Shown: in pieces, positions 1-9,100 of the stretch
How the letters are laid out: each line of letters opens with the position of its first letter
Position numbering within the stretch: the first letter of the stretch is position 1
Source of the DNA: Geodermatophilus telluris
Lineage (GTDB): Bacteria > Actinomycetota > Actinomycetes > Mycobacteriales > Geodermatophilaceae
Direction: 5' to 3'
DNA: 64,000 nt
Assembly: GCF_900102745.1 (NCBI RefSeq)
Contig: NZ_FMZF01000001.1
Span: forward strand, 62,001-126,000
Program-made: the position numbers and the translations under genes
Notes under the pieces: model-generated
Databases searched by the model: none
What the model was told of the DNA's origin: nothing
The model's input: the letters and a program-made list of their open reading frames with translations, nothing else

Positions 1-247
1 AGGACAGCCCGAAGAACTCGAACGGGTTGCCCAGCAGGCCGCCGCCGACGTCGTCGCCAAAGGCCGTCGAGTACCCGTAGAGCACCCAGAGCACGCTGAT
101 CAGCGCGAGCGCCCCGAAGCTCATCATCATCATGTTCAGCACGCTCTTCGCGCGGACCATGCCGCCGTAGAAGAGCGCCAGACCGGGGGTCATGAACAGC
201 ACCAGCGCGGCGCTGACCAGGACCCAGGCGGTGTCACCGGTGTCCAC
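1..247 (-). CDS. amt: Ammonium transporter, N-terminal part (runs off the left edge)
   Basis: The 82 visible residues are the start of an Amt/MEP/Rh ammonium channel: a short periplasmic N-terminus ([19 protein letters not shown]), then the family pattern [19 protein letters not shown] and a second hydrophobic helix. Start is GTG at 247-245 with AGGAGG at 253-258, five bases upstream. In Mycobacterium amt lies next to ftsY and is followed by glnB and glnD, so glnB may lie beyond the left edge (inference). It diverges from nicT across a 332-base gap that holds a possible GlnR site. The rest of the protein is outside the window, so the ammonium-binding His pair cannot be checked. Confidence 0.93.
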   Translation of the reverse strand, partial: MDTGDTAWVLVSAALVLFMTPGLALFYGGMVRAKSVLNMMMMSFGALALISVLWVLYGYSTAFGDDVGGGLLGNPFEFFGLS

Positions 248-414
248 GGCAACCTCCTGACGGTGTGGTGTGGCGGGGCCACAGGACGGACCCGGGACGC
301 GGGGAGGACCCGGGGTGGGTCGGCTGCGCCCGCCCCTGGCCACCGGTGGCCGGCGGGGTGGGCGACGCGGCGTTCACCGTGCCGGGGCGGTGTTTCCGGT
401 GACGTCGTCCGCCC

Positions 415-430
415 GTTTCCGGTCGGTGAA
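415..430 (-). promoter_or_regulatory. Candidate GlnR half-site pair upstream of amt
   Basis: Read towards amt, positions 430-415 give TTCAC, six bases, then GAAAC. The actinobacterial GlnR box is described as GTNAC-N6-GAAAC, so nine of ten defined bases fit with one mismatch in the first half-site. A second GAAAC lies at 396-392, 23 bases further on, one more than the ideal 22-base period. amt is a standard GlnR target in Streptomyces. The site lies about 170 bases before the amt start. Short degenerate sites arise by chance in GC-rich DNA, so this is only a candidate. Confidence 0.35.
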
Positions 431-521
431 CTCCGCGCCGCGTGTCCGCGCGGCGTGTGTCGGCCGTGTTGCGCCCCGCCCTCCGGCCAGGGTCCCCCTG
501 CCCGATGCGACAGCTGTGCAG

Positions 522-538
522 TTGCAACTCGTGTGCAA
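522..538 (+). promoter_or_regulatory. Nur-like nickel operator within the nicT promoter
   Basis: TTGCAA at 522-527, five bases, then GTGCAA at 533-538 form an inverted repeat. The Nur box known from Streptomyces coelicolor is tTGCaa-N5-ttGCAA; only one base of the second hexamer differs. The repeat falls between a weak -35 (TGTGCA, 515-520) and a -10 (TAAGGT, 539-544; 18-base spacer), where a bound repressor would block RNA polymerase. The gene 42 bases downstream is a nickel/cobalt permease, the expected kind of target. Spacing and context are seen; binding is inferred. Confidence 0.6.
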
Positions 539-579
539 TAAGGTCGCCGCGTCCCTCTCCCGACGTCCCTGGAGGCAGC

Positions 580-1701
580 GTGAGCGTCCCCGCCGTGTCC
601 GCCCGGCTCGGTCTCCCGGCGCGCCGGGCCCGTGCGGGCGGCTCGTTCAGCCCCCGGGAGTGGCGCTCGATCGCCGGCATGGCCGCGTTCGTGCTGCTGC
701 TGCACGTCGTCGGGTGGGGCGTGCTGGTGTTCGCCGTCGCGCCGGCGGAGTACCAGCTCGGCAGCACCGGGGTGCTCGGGGTCGGCGTCGGGCTGACCGC
801 CTACATGCTCGGCGTCCGGCACGCCTTCGACGCCGACCACATCGCCTCGATCGACAACACCACCCGCAAGCTGGTCGACGAGGGCACGCCGTCGGTGAGC
901 ACCGGCTTCTGGTTCTCCCTCGGCCACTCGTCGGTCGTGTTCGCCGCCAGCCTGCTGCTGGTGGCCGGGGTGCGGTCGGTCGCCGGCGTCGTGCAGTCCG
1001 ACGACAACTCCGTCGGCCAGGCCCTGGGCCTCGTCGGCACCCTGGTGGCGGGCACCTTCCTGCTGCTCATCGGGCTGATGAACCTCGGCTCGGCGGTGGG
1101 CATCGCCCGCGTCTTCCGGCGGATGCGCTCGGGTGAGTACGACGAGGCCGAGCTCGAGCACCACCTGCACAACCGCGGGTTCCTGGCCCGGCTGCTCGGC
1201 CGGGTGACCCGCCGGGTGAGCCGGCCCTGGCACCTCTACCCGGTCGGCCTGCTCATGGGCCTGGGCTTCGACACCGCCACCCAGGTGGCGCTGCTCGTGC
1301 TCGCGGCCGGATCCGCGGCGTTCGTGCTGCCCTGGTACGCGATCCTCGTGCTGCCGGTGCTCTTCGCCGCCGGGATGAGCCTGTTCGACGCCGCCGACGG
1401 CGTGCTCATGACCCGTGCCTACGGCTGGGCGTTCCTCAAGCCGGTGCGCAAGGTCTTCTACAACCTGACGATCACCGTGCTGTCGGTGACCGTCGCGCTG
1501 GTCATCGGCACGCTGGTGCTCGTCGGGCTGCTCGTCGAGCGGCTGCAGCTGGAGGCCGCGCCGCTGGTGTGGCTGGCCTCGCTGGACCTCGAGTACGTCG
1601 GCTTCGCGATCGTCGGGCTGTTCGTGGTCACGTGGGCGGTGGCCGTCGCGGTGTGGCGGTTCGGCCGCATCGAGCAGCGCTGGGCGGCCGACGTCTCCTG
1701 A
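580..1701 (+). CDS. nicT: Nickel/cobalt high-affinity permease (NiCoT family)
   Basis: A 373-residue polytopic membrane protein that would import Ni2+ and/or Co2+. It carries the family signature HAFDADHI at residues 81-88 (the metal-selecting helix II motif), SLGHSSVV at 113-120 and GLGFDTATQV at 227-236. A charged cytoplasmic loop rich in Arg, Glu and His lies near 178-215, and about eight hydrophobic segments follow the first 30 residues. GTG at 580 is chosen because GGAGG at 571-575 precedes it; an open frame begins further upstream at 442 but would run across the operator and promoter. A Nur-like box upstream suggests repression by nickel, which favours Ni2+ as the main substrate, but the sequence alone does not separate Ni from Co. 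Confidence 0.93.
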   Translation: MSVPAVSARLGLPARRARAGGSFSPREWRSIAGMAAFVLLLHVVGWGVLVFAVAPAEYQLGSTGVLGVGVGLTAYMLGVRHAFDADHIASIDNTTRKLVDEGTPSVSTGFWFSLGHSSVVFAASLLLVAGVRSVAGVVQSDDNSVGQALGLVGTLVAGTFLLLIGLMNLGSAVGIARVFRRMRSGEYDEAELEHHLHNRGFLARLLGRVTRRVSRPWHLYPVGLLMGLGFDTATQVALLVLAAGSAAFVLPWYAILVLPVLFAAGMSLFDAADGVLMTRAYGWAFLKPVRKVFYNLTITVLSVTVALVIGTLVLVGLLVERLQLEAAPLVWLASLDLEYVGFAIVGLFVVTWAVAVAVWRFGRIEQRWAADVS

Positions 1702-1749
1702 CGCGCGGTGCAGGGGACCCGCGGGCACGGCGCCCGCGGGTCCCCGCCG

Positions 1750-2337
1750 TCAGTCCGCGGCGAGCGGGTCGGCCGGCAGCAGCGCGGCACCCGCTGCGTG
1801 ACCGGCCAGCAGCTTGGCGAAGAAGACCGGCGCGAACCACGGCGCGGCGGCCGACGGGGTCAGCGCCCGGTCGAGCAGGACCCCGCCAGCCGTGGTGGCC
1901 AGCCCCAGCACCCGGCGGGTGCGGCGGGCCCGGGTGGCGGTGAGCAGCGCGGTGGCCGCGAGCAGGTAGGCGTACAGAGCCGCGGCCCACCGCAGCCGCG
2001 CCCTCCGGTCCCCCGGACCGCCCGCGTCCACCCAGGCGAGCACGGCCGGGTGCACGTGGCCGGCCGCGAAGGCGAGGTGCTGCCGCGCCCCCTGTCCCGG
2101 GCGGTGGTACCAGCGCGCCGCCGAGGGGGTGTTGTTGCACCACGCCCCGCCCCACAGGTCCAGCGCGAGCAGCCGCAGCACCGGCGCGGCCCGGCGGCCG
2201 TGCCCGCGTGCGAGGCCGGGCGCCAGCAGGGCACCGGCGAGCCCGAGCCCCAGGCTGCCGGCGTTCTCGCCGGTGCCCGCGTCGGGACCGGCGATCCGGT
2301 CCCACGTGCCCGCCGGCCCCGACCGGGGACCGGCCAT
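1750..2337 (-). CDS. Uncharacterised multi-pass membrane protein
   Basis: A 195-residue protein of unknown function. It begins with a soluble stretch containing DRIAGPDAGTGENAGSLG and then alternates hydrophobic helices (about residues 26-60, 115-135 and 143-160) with Arg-rich turns. A conserved-looking stretch LWGGAWCNNTPSAARW lies between the first two helices. Its ATG overlaps the ftsY stop codon (ATGA, 2337-2334), so it is probably translated together with ftsY. I do not recognise a family. The coupling to the signal-recognition receptor may just reflect shared transcription. Confidence 0.7.
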   Translation of the reverse strand: MAGPRSGPAGTWDRIAGPDAGTGENAGSLGLGLAGALLAPGLARGHGRRAAPVLRLLALDLWGGAWCNNTPSAARWYHRPGQGARQHLAFAAGHVHPAVLAWVDAGGPGDRRARLRWAAALYAYLLAATALLTATRARRTRRVLGLATTAGGVLLDRALTPSAAAPWFAPVFFAKLLAGHAAGAALLPADPLAAD

Positions 2338-3569
2338 CAGTCGGCGCCGCCGACGAGGCCCTCGGCGAAGACCTCCGGCTCGAAGGGCGCGAGGTCGTCG
2401 GCGCCCTCCCCCAGGCCGATCAGCTTGACCGGGATGCCGAGCTCGCGCTGCACCGAGACGACGATGCCGCCCCGGGCGGTGCCGTCGAGCTTGGTGAGCA
2501 CGACGCCGGTGACGTCGACAGCGGCGGTGAACACCCGCGCCTGCACGATGCCGTTCTGGCCGGTGGTGGCGTCGAGGACGAGCAGCGTCTCGGTGACCGG
2601 GCTCTGCTTCTCCACGACCCGCTTGATCTTGCCCAGTTCGTCCATCAGGCCCGACTTGGTGTGCAGCCGCCCGGCGGTGTCGACGACGACGGTGTCCACC
2701 TCGGCCTCCACGCCGGTGCGCACCGCCTCGAACGCGACCGACGCGGGGTCGGCGCCCTCCCGGCCGCGGACGGTGAGCACGCCCACCCGCTCGCCCCAGG
2801 TCTCGAGCTGGTCGGCGGCCGCGGCGCGGAAGGTGTCGGCGGCGCCGAGGACGACGCTCCTGCCGTCGCCGACGAGGACGCGGGCGATCTTGCCGACCGT
2901 CGTCGTCTTGCCCGCGCCGTTGACGCCGACGACGAGGACGACGCCGGGCCGGCCGTCGCGGCGGTCGGTGCCCAGGGTGCGGTCGAGGTCGGGGCCGAGG
3001 ACGGCGGTCAGCTCGCGGACCAGCAGCGCGCGCAGGTCCGCGGGCGAGGCGGTGGCCAGGACCATCGCCTGGGTGCGCAGCCGGTCGACGATCTGGGTGG
3101 TGGCCGCGACGCCGACGTCGGCGGCCAGGAGGGTCTCCTCGACCTCCTCCCAGTCGTCCTCGGTGAGCCGCTCGCGGGCCAGCACGGTGAGCAGGCCGCG
3201 GCCCAGCGAGGACTGCGAGCGGGCCAGCCGGGACCGCAGCCGCACCAGCCGGCCGGCCGAGGGCGGCGGGGTCTCGAATACCAGGTCCGGCTCGGGGACG
3301 GCGGGCGGGAGCTCGACCTCCGGCGGCGCCTCGGGGGTGACGGCGTCGGGCTCGGCGGGGGCCAGACCCCGACCCGAGGCGGTGGCGCCCGCGGGCGGGG
3401 GCTGCTCGACCGTGGGCGGCGCCGCGGGCGGCCGCGGCCGGGTGAGCGTCGTGCCGGAGGCGGCGTCGTCGTCCAGCCGGGTGGTGCGACGGCCGCGGCC
3501 GACGAGCAGGCCGACCCCGGCGACCAGGGCCACGAGGAGGATCGCGATCGCGATCAGCACGAACTCCAT
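2337..3569 (-). CDS. ftsY: Signal recognition particle receptor FtsY
   Basis: The membrane-side GTPase receptor that pairs with Ffh to deliver ribosome-nascent chains to SecYEG. This 410-residue form has an N-terminal membrane helix (residues 3-23), a Pro/Glu-rich linker to about 105, then the NG domain: P-loop GVNGAGKTTT at 215-224, DTFRAAAADQL at 245-255, DTAGR at 297-301 and TKLDGTARGG at 359-368. The helix plus acidic linker is the usual actinobacterial layout. ATG at 3569 is preferred over an in-frame GTG at 3593, because it starts directly at the membrane helix. The gene diverges from the PhoD-like gene and is coupled to the downstream membrane gene. Confidence 0.95.
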   Translation of the reverse strand: MEFVLIAIAILLVALVAGVGLLVGRGRRTTRLDDDAASGTTLTRPRPPAAPPTVEQPPPAGATASGRGLAPAEPDAVTPEAPPEVELPPAVPEPDLVFETPPPSAGRLVRLRSRLARSQSSLGRGLLTVLARERLTEDDWEEVEETLLAADVGVAATTQIVDRLRTQAMVLATASPADLRALLVRELTAVLGPDLDRTLGTDRRDGRPGVVLVVGVNGAGKTTTVGKIARVLVGDGRSVVLGAADTFRAAAADQLETWGERVGVLTVRGREGADPASVAFEAVRTGVEAEVDTVVVDTAGRLHTKSGLMDELGKIKRVVEKQSPVTETLLVLDATTGQNGIVQARVFTAAVDVTGVVLTKLDGTARGGIVVSVQRELGIPVKLIGLGEGADDLAPFEPEVFAEGLVGGAD

Positions 3570-3641
3570 GCCGCCCAGTCTCCCAGCCCGCACACCACCG
3601 GCCCTGGGCGGAACCCAGGTGCGTGGGACAGGCTGGGGAGC

Positions 3642-5327
3642 ATGTCGCTGCCCGGGTCAGACACCCCCGTCCTGCTGCTCGGCCCGCTGCTGCGCCACGT
3701 CGACCCGGTGTCGGCGACCGTGTGGGTCGAGACCGACCGCGCGTGCGACGTCGAGGTCCTCGGCCGCCGCGCCCGCACCTTCCGCGTCGGCGGGCACTGG
3801 TACGCCCTCGTCCTCGTCGACGGGCTCGAGCCCGGCAGCACCACGCCCTACGAGGTGCACCTCGACGGCACCCGGGTGTGGCCGGAGGCGTCCGCGCCGT
3901 TCCCGCCGAGCCGGATCCGCACCCCCGGCCGGCCCGGCCCGTTCCGGCTGGCGTTCGGCTCCTGCCGGTACGCCGCGCCCACCACCGTCGACCTCGCCGA
4001 CGGCATCCCGCCCGACGCGCTGGACGCCTACTCCGTGCGGGTGGCCGCGCTGCCCGAGGAGGAGTGGCCCGACGCGCTGGTGCTGCTCGGCGACCAGGTG
4101 TACGCCGACGAGCTGACGACGGCGACCCGCGACTGGCTCTCCCGCCGCCGCGGCGAGCCGGTGCCGGAGGACGGCCAGGTGCGCGACCTGGAGGAGTACA
4201 CGCGCCTGTACTCCGAGTCGTGGAGCGACCCGCAGGTGCGCTGGCTGCTGTCGACGATCCCGTCGTCGATGGTGTTCGACGACCACGAGATGATCGACGA
4301 CTGGAACACCTCCGCCGCCTGGCGCGCGCGGGTCGGCGCCTCCGACTGGTGGGAGGCGCGCATCTCCGGCGGGCTGGTGAGCTACTGGGTCTACCAGCAC
4401 CTGGGCAACCTCAGCCCCCAGGAGCTGGCGGAGAACGCGACCTGGCAGGCCGTGCAGGCGCTGCCCGCCGACGCCGACGCCGAGCCGGTGCTGCGGGAGA
4501 TGGCGCTCACCGCCGACCGCGACCCCCGCTCGGTGCGCTGGAGCTACGTGCGGCACTGGGGCGACGCCCGGCTGCTGGTGGTCGACAGCCGCGCGGGGCG
4601 GGTGCTCGACGAGCACGACCGCCGGATGGTCGACGACGAGGAGTTCGCCTGGGTGGAGGCGGCGATGCGCCGGGCGGTCGAGGACGGCGTCGAGCACCTC
4701 CTGGTCGGCACGTCGCTGCCCTGGCTGCTGCCGCACGCCATCGACTCCATCGAGCGGTGGGACGAGGCGCTGGCGGTGCGCCACCACGGCCGGCCGCTGG
4801 GCCGGCTGGCCGAGGCGCTGCGGCAGGCCGCCGACCTCGAGCACTGGGCCGCGTTCGGGCACTCCTTCGACCGGCTCGCCGCCGCCCTGCTCGCGGTGGC
4901 CCGCGGGGAGCACGGCCGCCCGCCGTCGACGGCGCTGGTGCTCTCCGGCGACGTCCACCACGCCTACGCCGCCGAGGTGGTCTCCCCCGGCGACCTGACC
5001 ACCCGGGTGCACCAGCTGACGGTCTCCCCGCTGCACAACCAGGCGCCGCACCCCATCCAGGTGGGCTTCCGCATCGGCTGGAGCCGCTGGGCCCGGCGGC
5101 TGACCGGCGCGATCGCGCGGACCGCGCGGGTGCGGCCGCCGTCGGTGGAGTGGGCCAAGGCGGCCGGGCCCTACTTCGGCAACCAGGTCGGGGAGCTGGT
5201 GCTCGAGGGCCGGCAGGCGCGCTTCGTGCTGCACGTCACCGGCACCGACCCCGACGCCCGGGACGACCTGCGCACGGTGCTCGACCTCCCGCTGGCCGAC
5301 CCGGTCGCGGCGGAGGTGACAGGGTGA
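3642..5327 (+). CDS. PhoD-like metallophosphatase
   Basis: A 561-residue PhoD-family phosphoesterase, a fold known for phosphodiesterase and alkaline phosphatase activity with Fe3+/Ca2+. Visible metal-site motifs are FGSCRY (105-110), LLGDQVYADE (148-157), FDDHEMIDDW (212-221) and SGDVHHAY (435-442), with an N-terminal Fn3-like lobe of about 95 residues. There is no signal peptide or Tat motif (no RR-x-FLK), unlike secreted Bacillus PhoD, so it probably acts in the cytoplasm. ATG 3642 is the first codon in line with the family start; the GGGGAG before it is too close to serve as a normal ribosome site. The stop is followed five bases on by the next gene. Confidence 0.88.
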   Translation: MSLPGSDTPVLLLGPLLRHVDPVSATVWVETDRACDVEVLGRRARTFRVGGHWYALVLVDGLEPGSTTPYEVHLDGTRVWPEASAPFPPSRIRTPGRPGPFRLAFGSCRYAAPTTVDLADGIPPDALDAYSVRVAALPEEEWPDALVLLGDQVYADELTTATRDWLSRRRGEPVPEDGQVRDLEEYTRLYSESWSDPQVRWLLSTIPSSMVFDDHEMIDDWNTSAAWRARVGASDWWEARISGGLVSYWVYQHLGNLSPQELAENATWQAVQALPADADAEPVLREMALTADRDPRSVRWSYVRHWGDARLLVVDSRAGRVLDEHDRRMVDDEEFAWVEAAMRRAVEDGVEHLLVGTSLPWLLPHAIDSIERWDEALAVRHHGRPLGRLAEALRQAADLEHWAAFGHSFDRLAAALLAVARGEHGRPPSTALVLSGDVHHAYAAEVVSPGDLTTRVHQLTVSPLHNQAPHPIQVGFRIGWSRWARRLTGAIARTARVRPPSVEWAKAAGPYFGNQVGELVLEGRQARFVLHVTGTDPDARDDLRTVLDLPLADPVAAEVTG

Positions 5328-5331
5328 CGGG

Positions 5332-6132
5332 GTGACCCGACCAGCGCCCGGTCCCGACCAGCCGCCGATCCCGGTCCGCCTGGTCACCTTCAACACCCAC
5401 CACGGCGTGGGCGACGACCGCCGGCACGACCTGCCGCGGCTGGCCACGGTGCTGGCCGCCGCCGAGGCGGACGTGATCTGCCTGCAGGAGGTCGACAGCC
5501 ACTTCGGCGAGCGCAGCGAGGACGTCGACCAGGCGGTGCTGCTGTCGCGGGCGCTGGACATGCAGCTGGCGTGGGGGCCGGCCATCGACGAGCCCGGCCG
5601 CGCCGGGTCGCCGCGCCGCCAGTACGGCAACGCGCTGCTCTCGCGGCTGCCGATCCTGGTCAGCGACGTGCACCCGCTGCCGGGCGGCGGCGAGCCGCGC
5701 AGTGCGCTGCGCACCCTCGTCGAGCTCGACGGCGGCGCGCTGTGGGTCACCACCACCCACCTGTCCACCCGGTCGGCGGCCGAGCGGACGGCGCAGGCGG
5801 CGCTGCTGCGGGACCTGCACACCGAGCCGATGGCCACCGGCGTGGTCGTGGGCGACTTCAACGCCGGTCCCGACGCCCCGGAGCTGGCCCCGCTGCGGGA
5901 GTCCTTCGCCGACGCGTGGACGCTGGCCACCGAGCGCGACGACCAGGCCCGCTGGCGGTTCTGGCAGCGCCAGGAGGGGCTCACCCACCCCGCCCGCTCG
6001 CCGCACGTGCGCATCGACCAGGTGTGGGTGACGCCGGGCATCGAGGTGGCCGGCGCCCGGGTCCTCGACGGCGGCGGCGCCTCCGACCACCTGCCCCTCG
6101 CCGTCGACCTGCTCGTCCCCTCCGGCGTGTGA
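5332..6132 (+). CDS. Endonuclease/exonuclease/phosphatase family protein
   Basis: A 266-residue EEP-fold hydrolase of the kind that cleaves phosphodiester or phosphomonoester bonds with Mg2+. The active-site series is present in order: FNTHHG (20-25), LQEVD with the metal Glu (51-55), NALLSRLPI, TTHLSTRS, VVGDFNAGPD and SDHLPLA near the end. No signal peptide is seen. The GTG start lies five bases after the PhoD-like stop, so both phosphoesterases probably form a two-gene transcript. The natural substrate cannot be told from sequence; nuclease, inositol-phosphatase or phospholipase-like roles are all known in this fold. Confidence 0.85.
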   Translation: MTRPAPGPDQPPIPVRLVTFNTHHGVGDDRRHDLPRLATVLAAAEADVICLQEVDSHFGERSEDVDQAVLLSRALDMQLAWGPAIDEPGRAGSPRRQYGNALLSRLPILVSDVHPLPGGGEPRSALRTLVELDGGALWVTTTHLSTRSAAERTAQAALLRDLHTEPMATGVVVGDFNAGPDAPELAPLRESFADAWTLATERDDQARWRFWQRQEGLTHPARSPHVRIDQVWVTPGIEVAGARVLDGGGASDHLPLAVDLLVPSGV

Positions 6133-6136
6133 GCGC

Positions 6137-6158
6137 GTGCACGTCCGCGGACGTGCAC
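6137..6158. terminator. Palindrome between convergent EEP and smc genes
   Basis: A perfect 22-base palindrome fills the gap between the EEP stop (6130-6132) and the smc stop (6163-6165). It has no T-run, but would form a stable hairpin on either transcript. Its exact placement between two stop codons suggests a bidirectional terminator. Confidence 0.6.
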
Positions 6159-6162
6159 CGCC

Positions 6163-9100
6163 TCACGCGGGTTCGGGCTCGCGCAGGCGCTGGCTGATGA
6201 CGCCGGTGATGCCGTCGCCGCGCATGCTCACCCCGTAGAGCGCGTCGGCGATCTCCATCGTCCGCTTCTGGTGGGTGATGACGATCAGCTGCGAGGTCGC
6301 GCGCAGCTGCCCGACCAGCGTGAGCAGCCGGCCGAGGTTGACGTCGTCGAGGGCGGCCTCGACCTCGTCGAGCACGTAGAACGGCGAGGGCCGGGCGCGG
6401 AAGATCGCCACCAGGAGGGCGACGGCGGTCAGCGAGCGCTCGCCGCCCGACAGCAGCGACAGCCGCTTGACCTTCTTGCCCGGTGGCCGCGCCTCGATCT
6501 CCACGCCGGTGGTGAGCATGTCCTCGGGGTCGGTCAGCACCAGCCGCCCCTGCCCGCCCGGGAAGAGCGTGGCGAACACGCCCTCGAACTCCCGCGCCAC
6601 GTCGGCGAACGCGGCGGCGAAGACGTCGTGGATGCGCCCGTCGACCTCGCGGACGACGGTGAGCAGGTCGCGCCGGGTGGCCCGCAGGTCCTCGAGCTGG
6701 GTGGCGAGGAAGGTGTGCCGCTCCTCCAGCGCCGCGAACTCCTCGAGCGCCAGCGGGTTGACCTTGCCCAGCGTGGTCAGGTCGCGCTCGGCCTGCGCGG
6801 CCCGCCGCTCCTGCACGGCGCGCTCGTACCGCGCCGGGGCGGGCTCGGGCTCCCCCGCGGCCTCGGCGGCGGCCACCGCTGCCGGGGTCGGCGGGACCGG
6901 GGCGGCCGGGCCGTACTCGGCGACCAGCGTGGGCAGGTCGACGCCGAACTCCTCGGCGGCCCGCTCCTCCAGCGCCTCGATGCGCAGCCGCTGCTCGGCG
7001 CGGGCCACCTCGTCGCGGTGCACCTCGTCGGTCAGCCGCTCGAGCTCCGCGGTCGCCGCGCGGACGCGGGTGCGCACCTCGAGCAGCTCGGCCTCGCGGG
7101 CGCTGCGCTGCCGGGCCAGCTCGTCGCGCTCGGCGGCGGCGCGGGTGAGCGACGCGGCCAGCGCGGTGAGCGCCCCCTCCGCGCCGGCGCGGACCCGTGC
7201 GGCGACCTCGGCGCCGCGCCGGCGGGCCAGCGCGGTGGCCGCGGCGCGCTCGCGGGCGGCCCGTTCCTGACGGGCCTGCCGGCGCAGCGCCTCCGCGCGC
7301 CCGGACAGCGCGCGGGCGCGCTCCTCGGCGGTGCGCACGGCCAGCCGCGCCTCGGTCTCGGCCTGGCGGGCGGCGGCCACCTCCAGCCGCAACCGGTCGC
7401 GCTGCTCCGGCGAGGGCTCCTCCTCGGCCGGGGCCGCCTCCGCCTCGGCCAGCCGGGCCTCCAGCGCGGCCAGCCCCGCCGCCGACTCCTCCAGCGCCCG
7501 CTCGGCGCGCCGCTGGGCGGCCGCGGTGCGCTCGGCCTCGGCCGCGGCCGAGCGGGCCGCCGCACCGAGCTCGGCGAGCTCGGCGACGAGCTTCGACCGG
7601 CTGCGGTCGGCGGCCTGGCGGGCGGCCTGGGCGGCGTCGACGTCGGCCGAGCGGGCGCGGGCGGTCTCCCGCGCGGCGGTCAGCCGGTCGGCGAGGTCCG
7701 CGGCCCGCACGGCCGCGGCGGCGTGCTCGCGCTCGGCCTCGTCGACCCGCGCGCGGACCTCCAGGTTCGACGGCGCCTCCGCGGCCCCGCCGGAGGCGCG
7801 GTCGGCGCCCACGACGTCGCCGTCGGCGGTGACCGCGCGGACCGTGGGGTGCTCGGTCACCAGCGCGGCGGCCGCCCCGAGGGTCGGGACGACGGCGACG
7901 CGGTCCAGGGCCCGCGCCAGGGCCGGCCGCAGCTCCGCGGGCGCCTCGACCAGGTCGGCCGCCCAGCGCGCCCCCTCGGGCAGCACCGGCTCGCCCTCGC
8001 GCGGGGAGGGCTCCGGGCCGCCGGTGACCAGCAGCCCGGCCCGGCCGCCCCCGACGTCGCGCAGGTGCGCCAGCGCGTCGACGGCGGCGGTGACCCCGCG
8101 GACGGCCAGCGCCTCGGCCAGCCCGCCCAGGGCCGCCGCGATCGGCACCTCGGCCCCGGGGGCGACCGTGAGCCGCTCGGCGACCGGCCCGAGGACGCCG
8201 GCCAGCGCGCCCGCCGCCCCGGCGGACAGCACCGCGGCGGCGCCGTCGGCGGGAGCCAGGCCCTGGGCGAGGGTGTCGCGGCGGGCGGCCCACGACGCGC
8301 GGTCGCGCTCGGCGGCGCGCTCGGCGTCGGCCAGCTCGGTGACCGCGCGGGCGGCGGCGGTGCGCGCGGTGACGGCATCGGCGTGCGCGGTGACCAGCGC
8401 GGCGTCCTCGTCCTCGGCGTCACCCGCGCCGGCGCGGCGCTCGTCGAGGCGGGCCTGCGCGGCCTCGGCACGCGCCGTGGCCTCGGCGGCCGACTGCGCC
8501 AGCCGCTCGACCTCGGCCTGCCCGGCGGCGGCGCGCGAGCGGCCGGCCGCCACCTGGCCCGACAGCCGGGCCAGGCCCTCGCGGCGGTCGGCGACGGCGC
8601 GGGTGGCCGCGACCCAGGCGCGCTCCTCGGCGGCCAGCGCCTCGTCGAGGGCGGCGCGGGCGGCGACGGCGGCGGTCAGCCGGCCGCGCTCGGCGGCCAG
8701 CCCCTCGGCCAGCTCGGCCTCGGTGGCCGCGACGCGGTCGGCCTCGGCCTCCAGCTGCTCGGGGTCGCGGCCGCCACCGGCACCGGGCACCGGAGCCGCC
8801 AGGTGCCGGTGCCGCTCGGCGGCCAGCGAGGCGACGCCGCGGAACCGCTCGGTCAGCGCGGAGAGCCGGTACCAGGTGTCCTGCGCGGCGCCCAGCCGGG
8901 GGGCGTCGGCGGCCAGGGCGGTCTCGAGGTCGGCCTGCCGGCGGGCGACACCGGCCAGCTCCGCCTCGACGACGGCGCGGCGGGCGCGGGCGGCGGCCTC
9001 GTCGGCGACGTCCTGGTCCAGCGCCTCCCGCAGGCCCACGAGGTCGTCGGCGAGCAGCCGCAGCCGGGCGTCGCGGAGGTCGGCCTGCACACCGGCGGCG

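Larger units (their letters stand above)
248..579. other. Divergent amt-nicT control region (332 bases, no gene)
   Basis: No coding sequence is supported here. The amt side carries AGGAGG at 253-258, a 14-base palindrome at 338-351 and two copies of GTTTCCGGT at 392-400 and 415-423, which read GAAAC towards amt. The nicT side carries a Nur-like inverted repeat at 522-538, a candidate -10 TAAGGT at 539-544 and a GGAGG at 571-575. I looked for a cobalamin riboswitch B12 box, common before cobalt transporters, and found none. Confidence 0.6.

Noticed and set aside
248-579. Cobalamin riboswitch before the nickel/cobalt permease
   Set aside because: No B12-box-like conserved core was found; a Nur-like operator explains control better.
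442-579. Longer N-terminus for the nickel permease starting at 442
   Set aside because: The extension would be translated from across the promoter and Nur box; GGAGG before GTG 580 fits better.
2208-3641. Long plus-strand frame running through ftsY into the PhoD-like gene (over 1000 codons)
   Set aside because: The first part is antisense to ftsY and has only composition-driven repeats of Ala, Arg, Gly. The PhoD homology begins at 3642.
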